DNA of 64,000 nt from positions 27,205,629 through 27,269,628 of the forward strand of contig CM053327.1 of NCBI GenBank assembly GCA_028583605.1, in the 5' to 3' direction. Source of the stretch: Dastarcus helophoroides. Its lineage: Eukaryota; Arthropoda; Insecta; Coleoptera; Bothrideridae. Below, piece by piece: positions 33,796 to 43,430 of this stretch (position 1 is the first letter of the stretch; each line of letters starts with the position of its first letter). The position numbers were made by a program, and so were the translations under genes. A model generated the notes under the pieces. It made no database searches. It was given only the letters and a program-made list of their open reading frames with translations, and had not been told where the DNA came from.

Positions 33796-35100
33796 TTTTT
33801 TTCGAAATTTCAACTTCTATTTTAAACATCTTTCTCCCCAAATTTCGATTTTCTTTTTGAAATGTCCACAATAATTCAACTACTATCTTAAAATTCATCT
33901 TTGTCTCCGAATTACGATTCTTTTTCTCAAAATTTCGTGGTTATCGCGAAATCTAAAGTATTTTTCAAAATTCGTAATTTGATCTCAATTTCTTTCAAAA
34001 TTCAATTTCTACTTCAAAGTTCATCATTTTCTGCAAATTTCTATTTTTTTCTTGAAATTTCGAGTTTTTGCAACATTTCTCAAAATCTGCCTTTTTTTTT
34101 AATTTCCAGTAACCCCAAAATCAAGTTCTATGACAAAATTTATCTTTTTCTGCAAATTTCGATTTTATTTCTCAAAATTACGAACTTTTCGTGAAATCTC
34201 GAATTTTTTAAAATTAGTCATTTTTTCTCAATTTCTTTCAAAATTCAATTTCTATTTCAAACTAACATTTTCTCAAAATTTCGATTTTTTTCTCAAAATT
34301 TGTCTTGTTTTTAATTTCCATTAACTCCAAAATCAAGTACTATGTCAAAATTTATCTTTTTCTACAAATTTCGATTTTATTTCTCAAAATTTCGGGTTTT
34401 TTTGCGAAATCTCAAGTTTTCTCAAAATTAGTCATTTTTGCTCAATTCATTTCAAAAAAATTAAATTTCTATATCAAACCTTATCATTTTCTCCAAAATT
34501 AAATTTTTTCTCGAAATTTCATGTTTTTAAAATTTGTCATTTTTTCTTCAAATTTCAACTATTGCCAAAATAATTCAACGTTCATGTCAAAAATCTTTTT
34601 CTGCAAATTTCGATTTTTTTTTTTCAAAATTTCGAATTATTCGCGAAATCTCATTCGTCATTTTTTCTCAATTTCCATAAAAATTCAATTTCTACTTCAA
34701 ACTTCATCATTTTCTCTAATTTCGATTTTGTTTCTATAAATTACGAGTTTTTTTGCGAAATTTCTTAAAACTTGTCATTTTTTTAACTATTCTAAAATTT
34801 CGAATTTTACGCGGAATTTCGAGTTTTCTCAACATTTTTTCTCAGATTCTTTTGAAATTGAACTTTTGTGTCAAAATTTGTCGTTTTCTCTAAATTTCGA
34901 CATTTTACCTCAAAATTTTGAATTTTTTGAGAAAATTGGAGTTTCTTAAATTCGCAATTTTTTTTTAATTGCACTATTCCCAAAATTCGATCTTTTGCTC
35001 AAAATTTGACTTTCTCTAGAAATCTGAACTCTTCACATTTTGACTAATAATATTTTAAAAAATTTCGACTTTTGCTCAATATTCGGCTTTTTGTCGAAAC
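33796..35100 (-). repeat. T-rich sea of the 'CATTTTCTCAATTT' family
   Basis: About 213-bp spaced units (CCAAAATCAAGTTCTATG at 34113, repeated at 34327) and related blocks. It ends near 34977-35030 with a module CCCAAAATTCGATCTTTTG..CTTTCTCTAGAAATCT that also ends the seas at about 38577-38625 and 43656-43705. It follows directly on the head module at 33447-33795. Confidence 0.78.
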
Positions 35101-35538
35101 TTCCACTGAGTGGGGCACATTTTTGGGGATGAAAATTATTGATTTTCTGAAAACATTTTTTTAATTTCTGATAACAAGGGTACAAAAAACTTTCCCTCTG
35201 GTGTATAGTTATCATTTTTTGGCACGTTTACGTACGTTCTTTACTAGATCGTTACACGCCAAATTGACATTTAACCATGACGTAAAAATTCTGCAGTACA
35301 ATTCAACATAGAAGTTCATTTGTCATTGCTAATTTAAGGCGTTAGATTCAACAATAAAAGACGTTTCATCTACTTCTGTAAAATCAAATTAATAAAACAA
35401 TTATTTTAAGGTTATGTTTATTACTTGTCAATTTAAGGAACGGATCAAGCTAGGAACATACGTGAACATCCCAAAAAATCACAGCAGCACACTAGATGGA
35501 AAGACTTTTTGTAAATACGTTATAAGACTTGAAATAAT

Positions 35539-35584
35539 TTCAATTTTTGAAGATAACCAAGGACCAGTCCGTTCCACCAAAATT
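35539..35584 (+). mobile_element. Interspersed GGGGACAAG repeat, copy F (distal end only)
   Basis: Only the TTCAATTTTTGAAGATAACC and GACCAGTCCGTTCCACC part of the family is present, embedded in otherwise non-repetitive sequence. Confidence 0.75.
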
Positions 35585-35744
35585 ATAGGACTAATACGAT
35601 ATTTAAAAAATACTACAAACGTCATTGCATGACATTTTTTACGTTTGTATTTAAGGAAATTGAAGTTTCTGTCTGTCATTCTTAAATAATTATTATTTTA
35701 TCAGCTCATTTCGTTTTTACATGTCATAAAAACCTATCCAGATC

Positions 35745-35880
35745 TTAAAATGTTTGTCCATCTGTCTGTCCGTCTGTTTGTCCAGGCTAATCTTAGAAAC
35801 TGTTAAATCGATTTTGATGAAATTTTCACTAAAACGTTAATTGTTTTCATGGGTACCTTTTGGGCTTTTTTTAAAATTTT
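35745..35880 (+). repeat. Interspersed repeat with CTGTCTGTCCGTCTGT, copy 1
   Basis: It carries TCTGTCTGTCCGTCTGTTTG, then GGCTAA, then AAATCGATTTTGATG and TTTTCACTAAAA. A diverged copy in the opposite orientation lies at 50480-50600. The style (GTCTGTCCG, then 'ATCGATTTTGATGAAATTTT') is that of common arthropod non-LTR or SINE repeats. The precise family is not determined. Confidence 0.6.
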
Positions 35881-36155
35881 AACTCGAATTTGCGAGAAAA
35901 AAGTCTAACAAGGAGACGACATGACCATGAACCGATTTGGATAATTCTGCGTGCGTGTGGTAATACTAGTAATAGTAATCGATGTCTATAATTTGATCAA
36001 AAAGTAGTACCATGAACAGTTTTTCATGAGAAAATCAATTTTATGATAAATACCAACTCTTCCGTGCGGCAAATATAATGAATCTTCAGGAAAATAACTC
36101 CAAATTTCAGTGGTGTACAGTTGATGCAACTAAAGTTGCTCCCTTTCCACGTTAT

Positions 36156-36202
36156 GCATTGCTGATGAGCTCAAATGAGAGCGAAACATCGATGTCCAGA
36201 GC
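36156..36202 (+). ncRNA. Hammerhead ribozyme (type I) candidate
   Basis: All invariant core positions of a hammerhead are present in order. CUGAUGA is at 36162-36168; stem II is GCUC/GAGC (36169-36172 with 36179-36182), closing a six-base loop; GAAA is at 36183-36186. A palindromic stem III (ACATC/GATGT, 36086-type numbering 36186-36195) ends in GUC, and cleavage is predicted after C36196. Stem I can form between 36156-36161 and 36197-36202 with one G-U and one A-A. Stem III has no loop, so a single molecule would need an open or dimeric form, as proposed for other short-stem-III hammerheads. Host element unknown. Confidence 0.75.
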
Positions 36203-36718
36203 TACAAACCTTTTAACATTTTTTTACTTTTCTTATTTTTTTACGTTTCTTATTTTTTTATATTTTCCTAATTTATTTAAAAACATTTTTCATATCTAGT
36301 TTTGGTATTCTATGATGTTCCTATTCTATGTAAAAAATATTTTTTGTCAAGTGTCATAAGGTGACGTTTTAAATAAATTTAGATATCACCTACCCATATT
36401 TCAGAAAATGATTCAAAAAATTGTAAGCTTTCATTAATAAAATTTTAAATATTTCCAAACTGGGTCGAAGAAATGTTAAACATAAAATTGGTGCAACTAA
36501 AACTTCTTAAATAACAATCACGGGTTGAAGGTTAGAATCTTCCAGACTCCAGACGCGTTATTTTTTTCCCAAATTTTTACCAAAAAAAATGACACCTATC
36601 TAGATTGGTTTTTGCCCCAAAAATTCTCTACTTACCAAGTGTCGAATTCATTATTTTATTAATTTGAGAATTTCATAAAACAATTAATTTTTGAGAGAAG
36701 AAAAAGAGAAAAAAAAAT

Positions 36719-36810
36719 CCGCGTCTGATGAGATTCGAATCTGCAACCCCCGAATATCATTAAAGAAATTTTAGTTTAATCAACCACTTGACCAACTACG
36801 CAACTGCAGC
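36719..36810 (-). mobile_element. tRNA-like sequence, type II style (SINE head or tRNA pseudogene)
   Basis: On the minus strand there is a box A-like GTAGTTGGTCAAGTGGTTG, a possible anticodon stem ATTAAA/TTTAAT with a long variable region, and a box B-like AGATTCGAATCT. These are followed by a run of nine T, a good pol III terminator. The long variable arm suggests descent from a Leu or Ser tRNA. Imperfect acceptor pairing argues for a SINE head or pseudogene rather than a working tRNA. Confidence 0.6.
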
Positions 36811-37540
36811 TTGGGCATTTTTTTTCGAACGATTCGTAAGATTTACCACTCGGAAAAGTTTATGGTCATCATAAAATGAATTTTCGCATGATAAAATGAC
36901 ACCACTTTGTGACTAAAACTTTGATTACCATTACATACACAAAATCATCTACATCGATTTCCGCGAAGTCGTGCCATCTTCTTGTAACGTGGAAAAGGCT
37001 TTCAGTAACAAAAACTTTCACATCCATAATGAAACGATTAGGGTATTTTTTACGGGCATTTAAATACTTCAATGAAAGCTGCACCAAGCTTGTAGAAAGT
37101 AATGCGGGCAACATCAAAAGACAAGATACTTGTCTTGCTTTTAACACGATACAACATTCATAACATGTAATGGTATGATACAACATACAACATAAACAAA
37201 TACAAATCTTTCACAATTTTCAAATCTGCCGACAAGTGTTATACATTTAACGAAACTAGCCGCATTATAGAACATTCTCAACCTATCGTATTTCATTTCA
37301 GTTTCACTCAACATACAGCAATAGTTGGAAGATGTAAAAATTTTAAAATGTTGAAGTAGAGAATATGAATTATTAATTAAAATATATTCGAGATTACTGA
37401 GTTTCTAAAGTTCGCTCTGTATACTATAAATAGCCAAAAACAAATACGAATCGCCAACAAAGTACGACATAATAATCTAAGAATTCTGACAAAATCAATA
37501 GGCTATATATATGTTCGAGATTTTTTTAATACCAAAGTTT

Positions 37541-38097
37541 CAAATGAAAGGTCGAAATTCGCGAGAAAATAATCCAGAAATTTACAGGTACAACTTTTCC
37601 CCAAAACGTTAGTTTTTTTTCTCTGAATTTCAGGTTTAAAAGTGATTTTTTTTAGAATTTCATACAGGATAAAAATTTGTAGACAATTTCGAGACAACAT
37701 TTCTTAAAACGATTTTTCTTTAAAACATTTTTTATAAAAATTTTAATTTTGAAATTCCACTTTTACAACAGAATCGCAATTTCGAAATCAAAATTTCAAT
37801 TCTGTTGTGAAAATTACGAATTTTCCGGGAAAAAATATTACGAGTTTTCTAAAAATTTCGATTCAGAAATTTAAAAGTTTCAAGTGTAAAAATTTCCATC
37901 ACCGACACCAAATTAAAAAAAAAACCTAAATTTCAAGTCAAACTTAAAAACATCAAAAGCAGTCCCCCAAAAAAATCTTGATCGGTGACTTTTTAATTTT
38001 CAATAAGCAAAGAAAATGTAGAAATTGCCATTAACAGAAAAGTTGTAGGTCACGTAGGTGAATTTATCAATTAGAAAATCTTTACAATCACTCTGGT
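37541..38097. repeat. Mixed-polarity sea patch
   Basis: AT-rich sea-type sequence without clear units, polarity mixed. No gene is seen. Confidence 0.5.
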
Positions 38098-38820
38098 TGA
38101 TCACGTGAGTTCTAAAATGAAATGAGCTATCTCCTCCGATCAAGCAATCGGTGGGAGGGCAATGGCGACGGCAGATCGAAGTCGAAGGTTCGATTTAAGG
38201 TAAGTTTTCCTCGGGCCGACTATTACAATGATCTTACAAAAAATAAACGTACACGGTACTCCAAATTTATAGTACTTCGCAAAATTTCGAATTTTCTCAA
38301 AATTCGCTATCTTTTTTGTTCATTTCTACTAAAATTCAATTTCTATTTCAAAACTCATCTTGTTCTCCAAATTTCGATTTTGTTCGCAAAATTTCGAGTT
38401 TTCCCCGAAATTCGTAGTGTTCTCAAAATTCGTCATTTTTTCCAGTCTCAGCAAAATTTAATTTCCATTTCATAATTCATCATATTCTCTAAATTTCGAT
38501 TTCTTTTCTACAAGTTTCGAGTGTTGTCGTGAAATTTAGAGTTTTCTTAAAATTCGTCATTTTTTTGATTTTCATTGTCCCAAAATTCGGCTTTTTGCTC
38601 TAAATTTAGCTCTCTTTAGAAATCTCGGTTCTATTTCACTTTTTTTCTAACTTATTTTTTCCCCAAAGGCATCTCCGGTAGATCACGTGACTTCGAAAAT
38701 TTAATGAGCTATCTCCCCCGAACTGGTGATCGGTGAAAGTCGACGGTGATGGCAGATCAAAATAAAAAGTTCACGTATTTTCGGGATGACTATTAAAATC
38801 GTTCAACAGTAAACGTGCTC
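38098..38820 (+). repeat. Duplicated GATCACGTGA module flanking a short T-rich sea
   Basis: A module beginning with GATCACGTGA and containing ATGAGCTATCTCC(T/C)CCGA, a GATCGGTG-type string, CGACGG(..)GATGGCAGATC-type and a later GACTATTA string occurs at 38098-38250 and again at about 38692-38820. The step is about 590 bp. Between them lies sea of the same family as 33796-35100 (38270-38670), ending in the shared CTTTAGAAATCTC end module. Confidence 0.75.
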
Positions 38821-39343
38821 GATAATTGTTCGGCACTATTTCTATGTACATCTACAATCGTACGGTTTGGACAGTCGCCCAGGAAAACTAAAATGAAATC
38901 GTCAGTCGCCAAAGATTATTCTGTTTAAAAATTGTATAGAGAAGACGCTAGAAAAACGCGTTCGAATTACCACAATTCGAAACCTAAACTCAGTTGCCTC
39001 CGCGCTAACAGTCTGATACAAGCGCAACTTTTGAAAGAAACGAAAATTAACGGGGGCGTTGTAGTGTCGCTCGGACGCGTTAAAACCGCGGGCGGCATTC
39101 TGTTGCGTGTCCGATCCGATTTAAACGCAAAATTTTCTCATGAATTTACAATGTATGGTTTCGTTTTGCAGCATTGTAGCTGATGACAGTAGTTTTTCGT
39201 TATAGTTTACTATTAAAAAACAAATGAATTGAAAAGTAACAATCAAGAAAAATTCTTAAAAAGCGTTTGCAATCTGCGCCCGATAGAGAACTCTTATAAA
39301 ATTAAGAGAACAGGTTTTTTTTCAGTTAAACACATAAGTGGTG
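38821..39343. other. Intergenic sequence 3' of the minus-strand gene
   Basis: Non-repetitive. It holds the frame 38932-39183 (+), 83 codons, with no recognised domain. No obvious AATAAA-type signal for the minus-strand gene was found within the first 200 bases after its stop. Confidence 0.4.
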
Positions 39344-40547
39344 CTATCGATCTGTACAACTATATTTAAAAGAATTATCTTCGTAACCAAAAAGTTCACC
39401 TATTAAAGGCCTCATCAACTCACTCTCTTCACCGACATCGTCCAAATTCGCATCTTGTCTGACAGTTCCACGATTCACACCAGAATCTCGCCTGAGGCTC
39501 GAATCGGCACTAGCGCATACCTCCGAGTTACCCCTGACATCACTGCGAACGTTCGAACTACTTTTAACATTGTCAGAAGCAGCCGAGAAAAATTTGATTT
39601 CTAAATCACGATGTCCATTTAATGAAGTCACAATGGACGTTGACACTTCCAAATCTCTAACGGACGAAGCGATCGAGCTCGATGACGACGATGACGAACA
39701 AGGATAACTCGACACGTTCGATTCTTCCTCCTTTAAAGACATAGCGGCCAAACCTTGCAAACACACATCATCCAGAATTGTGTTCAATTCGGGATAGGTG
39801 AAAATGTTCTGATCGGGGGGCGTCAAAAACGAAGAGTAACAGCTGCGGCTGACGTCCCATATTTGGCCGGAGGGATCACAGTATTTGCACTGGCAGGTGG
39901 TGGTTTGATTGCCGTTGATGTCCTTGACGTCTTCGATTTCGTCGAAGGTGTGGTGCAATTTCGGTATCTCGTTTTCTAGGGGTGGTTCCAGGAGGAAGTG
40001 CTCGAATGGTGGAGTAGTTTGAAATTCTGGACTAGTACTATCGGAGGAGGCGTCTAAAGCGAACGTGTTCAAAGGGGGTAGTTTTCGGATCTTTTTTTCG
40101 GCGCTTTCGGGGCTTTATGATGCGCGGGAGGGAAGTTTCTAGATTGTTGGAACTTGTACTTTCGTCGCTGGTCACGCTGACGGTGTCGGGAGTGTCTTTT
40201 TTAGTGTCGTTTTTCCTCTGATTGAACTTCTTCTTGCGGTGGTTGTAACTTTTGCTAAGGATGAGTGGTGCGCCTTGGGTGTGGACGGCTAAACGCGTCA
40301 GTGGGTTGTTGAGGTCCTCCGCTAGGTGTTTTCTTTGATAGTGGGCGTAGAGGAAGGGTACGCCGTTGGTCCATCCATCGATTGGGTTGGTGCATCGTGG
40401 TATACGGTAATTTTCTGGATACAAATTGAAGAATCTCCCATTGTGATTTTGAAGTAACTTTGGGTGCGATTTGTAATGATTTTGGGATATCAAGCAGGCA
40501 CCGATATAGCGTTCAACCTCGAGATTTCCAGAGAGAGAAGGGCTCAT
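39344..40547 (-). CDS. Unrecognised gene, ~400 codons, interrupted by a one-base frame change
   Basis: The ATG at 40547 follows an in-frame TAA two codons upstream. Frame 1 runs to about 40038; frame 2 runs to a stop at 39344. The second frame has no ATG near its start and is open upstream past a run of seven A on the coding strand (40092-40098). Dropping one A there joins the frames at a basic cluster (RKRRKK), giving about 400 residues. The N-terminal half is aromatic-rich (GRFFNLYPENYR); the second half has a CQCKYC motif, acidic stretches and a Ser run of about nine. Composition is unlike the sea frames and both halves look coding. The basic cluster and acidic, Ser-rich tail would suit a nuclear protein (inference). 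The cause may be a sequencing or assembly indel, a real frameshift or a young pseudogene. No family is recognised. Confidence 0.6.
40092..40098 (-). other. Homopolymer frame-change site in the minus-strand gene
   Basis: A T7 run on the + strand (A7 on the coding strand). Upstream of it frame 1 is open; frame 2 becomes open after a TAA about 30 bases earlier. The window in which a shift can join the two frames is therefore narrow and includes this run. Confidence 0.65.
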
Positions 40548-41637
40548 AGCTTAGGTAACATCAACAAAATGAATTTAACTGATTACTAAACTGTAAACAC
40601 TTTCTCATTTTTAGGATAAAAAAAATCGTACGGTTTAAGTTGTTAAACGTTTTGATATAAGTAACCGAATTTCACAAAGTGAAAGTGTTTGGTATAAACA
40701 GTTTCTATGAGCGTCGGCAACAACATTAACTTTCTTCTAATTGGTGGTTTCGCTTCAATGAAAGAAGAATATGTGAAAACACTATCATTAAGTAGCATCG
40801 CTAACGAACAGGATGGACATTCAACCCGATGACATTTCTTGTAAATCCTTCTTTAATTGGCTTTTGTATCTTGCAACCATCCGCTTGTTGGCAATTATCA
40901 GTACCACTCATTCAAATAACGACCGCAGGTAGGTACTCCTGTTGTAAAGAACTCAGTTTTAACAACACAAACTTTAAACAGTACCCGCATAGAGTGGTCA
41001 ACACTTTCACATTAAACCGCCCAAGGTACCGCTCGCGTTACGTGAGACCTGATCGAGATCCGCGCGTGTGGGTACCGACGAGTCTAGGGTACCACTGGCA
41101 CTCGAACGCAACATTTTACGATCGCTCTTGCCGCCTCGCGATCGAGACACAACTTCATAGACGGGTGCCCCACCACGTTGGCTGCACTAACCTACTTCTT
41201 AGGCGAGGCGAGACTCCTATCTGACAAAGAGAGCGCACAAGAATACCACCCACACAACTGGGTCAGCAACTTTAAATTACAGACCGTCTCCCGAGACTTC
41301 TTCGCTCCGGTGGATGGAGTGATAGACGCTAATGAGTTTCATGATTACCGAGAGACGCACCCTTGTAATCTAGGTGTAATGCGTTCTTCAAAGGTAGTAC
41401 CATGACCAATTTGAAATTTTCAAGTCTCGACTGAGGTTAGTAACTTCAGCTTAGGCGGCGCTTCAAACAAAACGTAATGCTGCCGTCCACAGCAAAATTA
41501 TACAGAACCATGAAATACCATATTGGTTTGAATAATCTGAAGATGAAAATCACCAACATTGGACATTTCAATACAACATATTTTAACTTTTTGCCATCTA
41601 ATGGTTTCAAGATTGAAAACTTCTGGTTGGCGCTTTC
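40548..41637. promoter_or_regulatory. Upstream region of the minus-strand gene, with CpG-rich pocket
   Basis: A block at about 41010-41240 has many CG dinucleotides (CGATCG, CGCGCG-type strings) in an otherwise AT-rich window. It lies about 0.5-0.7 kb 5' of the gene start and could be its promoter or first exon. Frames at 40829-41224 and 41178-41405 (+) run through it with no recognised domain. No TATA box or initiator could be assigned with confidence. Confidence 0.3.
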
Positions 41638-41960
41638 AATTAAACCAAATGATACGCAATATTAAACCCATATCTAAAAGGGAGTAACCTACGGCACTTG
41701 GTCTATGTACCACGCTTGTTTTTGTCGTCAACAATTTAATAATAGTGCGCCAGGCGCGGAAAAATAACAAATCCAGCGCTGCGCAATATCCTTATATTTG
41801 GACTTTCACCATCCGAAGACGAACAACTACAAATTGGGGGTGCTAGATCTAGAGAATATGGTGGATATAAGCCTAATAGTCATGATGAGGTTAGAATTCT
41901 TGGCCCCCCTCTGTCATCATGCAGCCAAATGAAAATATTTATTCAGTCGGAAGCATATTT
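41638..41960 (+). repeat. Interspersed head module, copy 2
   Basis: Collinear with 33447-33795: AAACCAAATGATACGCAA at the start, then GCGCCAGGCGCGG-type, AAGACGAACAACTACAAATT, GCTAGATCTAGAGAATATGG, ATATAAG and GCAGCCAAATGAAAATATTTA. The first 150 bases are more diverged than the last 120. As with copy 1, a T-rich sea follows at once. Confidence 0.78.
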
Positions 41961-42222
41961 TTCTAAACATTTTGACTTCTTTTTCAAAATCCATCTTTTT
42001 CTCAAAATTTCGATTTTTTACGAAATTTCGAGTTTTTCGCGAAATTTAGTTTTCTCACAATGCCTATTTTTTTGAAATTTTCACCATAATCCAACTTCTA
42101 TTTTAACATTAATCGTTTTTTCCAAATTCTAATTTCTCAAAATTTCGCGCAACATCGAATTTATTCTCTTTTTGTTATTTCCATCAAATTTCAGCTTCCA
42201 TTTTAAAATTTATCTTTTTCTC

Positions 42223-42383
42223 TGTAAGAGGGCCCACCAATAATCAAATAAAAAGTTAATTTCATTCAAAACGATTTATTTCTTACTCTTCTCTTTGTCA
42301 CAAACATTCTTACACACCTTTACCGAGAGAGTCGACTCTTCCGCGCTGGCGCCAAATTTGAAATTGTGGGAAATCTGCCTACA
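42223..42383. mobile_element. Solo-LTR-like insertion, 161 bp, TCTC target duplication
   Basis: The element begins TGTAAGAGGG and ends GCCTACA (TGTA..TACA termini). It is flanked on both sides by TCTC (42219-42222 and 42384-42387). Removing it with one TCTC restores the normal sea unit ATCTTTTTCTCAAAATTTCG, so the insertion boundaries are unusually firm. It carries AATAAA-type signals on both strands and a GGCGCCA string. Orientation is uncertain. Short TG..CA ends with a 4-bp duplication suit a small solo LTR; a TIR element is the alternative. Confidence 0.82.
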
Positions 42384-43390
42384 TCTCAAAATTTCGATTT
42401 TTTTTAAAATTTCCTCCATAATTCAACTTCTATTTTAAAATTAATCATTTTTGCCAAATTCTAATTTCTCAAAATTTAGAGTTTTTCACGAAACATCGAA
42501 TTTACTCATTTTTTAAAATTTCCATCAAATTTCAACTTCCATTTCAAAATTCATCTTTTTCTCAAAATTTCGATTTTTTTTTCGATTAATTTAGTTTTCT
42601 CACAATGTGTAATTTTTTTTGAAATTTCCACCATAATTCAACTTCTATTTTAAAATAAATCTTTTTTTCCAAATTCTAATTTCTCAAAATTTAGAGTTTA
42701 CCTCGAAACATCGAATTTACTAATCTTTTTTTAATTTCCAACAACTTTCAACTTCCATTTCAAAATTCATCTTTTTCTTAAAATTCCGATTTTTTTTTTC
42801 CAAATTTAGTTTCCTCACAATGTGTAATTTTTTTTGAAATTTCCATTATAATTCAACTTCTATTTTAAAATTAATCTTTTTTTCCCAAATGCTAATTTCT
42901 CAAAATTTCGAGTTTTTCGCGAAACATCGAATTTACTCATTTTTTTAAAATTTCCATCAAATTTCAACTTCCATTTCAAAATTCATCTTTTTCTCAAAAT
43001 TTCGATTTTTTTTCGAAATTTTGAGTTTTTCGCGAAATTTAGTTTTCTCACAATGTGTAATTTTTTTTAAATTTCCACCATAATTCAACTTCTATTTTAA
43101 AATTAACCTTTTTTCCCAAATGCTAATTTCTCAAAATTTCCAGTTTTTCTCGAAACATCCAATTTACTCATTTTTTTTAAATTTCCATCAAATTCCAACT
43201 TCCATTTTAAAATTCATTTTTCTCCAAATTTCGATTTTTTTTAAATTCCCAGTTTTTCGTAAAATTTCGAGTTTTCTCAAAATAAGTCATTTTTTTAAAT
43301 TTCCATCACATTAAATTTCTATTTCAAAATTAATCTATTTCCCCAATTTTTTTTGGTAGAACTTGGTTATCTTTAAAAATGGATTTTTTT

Positions 43391-43430
43391 TCTTTCTTGG
43401 TTTCAGGGGACAAGAATGGTATCTCAACTT
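43391..43430 (+). mobile_element. Interspersed GGGGACAAG repeat, copy G (fragment)
   Basis: TTTCTTGGTTTCAGGGGACAAG inside the T-rich sea, with sea sequence on both sides. Only the middle of the family is present. Confidence 0.7.

Larger units (their letters stand above)
35101..37540. other. Island with ribozyme-like and tRNA-like sequences
   Basis: Mixed sequence holding copy F of the GGGGACAAG family (35539-35584, distal half only), a repeat fragment at 35745-35880, the hammerhead core at 36156-36202 and a minus-strand tRNA-like sequence at 36719-36810. Overlapping frames at 36869-37186 on both strands have no recognised product. Confidence 0.55.

Noticed and set aside
36721..36745. CTGATGAG at 36725 as a second hammerhead
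   Set aside because: No GAAA follows; it is part of the tRNA-like sequence on the other strand.
36869..37186. Frames on both strands over the same segment
   Set aside because: No recognised product on either strand. The antisense pairing of frames is expected by chance.
40829..41405. Two plus-strand frames upstream of the minus-strand gene as a separate gene
   Set aside because: They overlap in different frames, no domain is recognised, and openness may reflect the higher GC content there.
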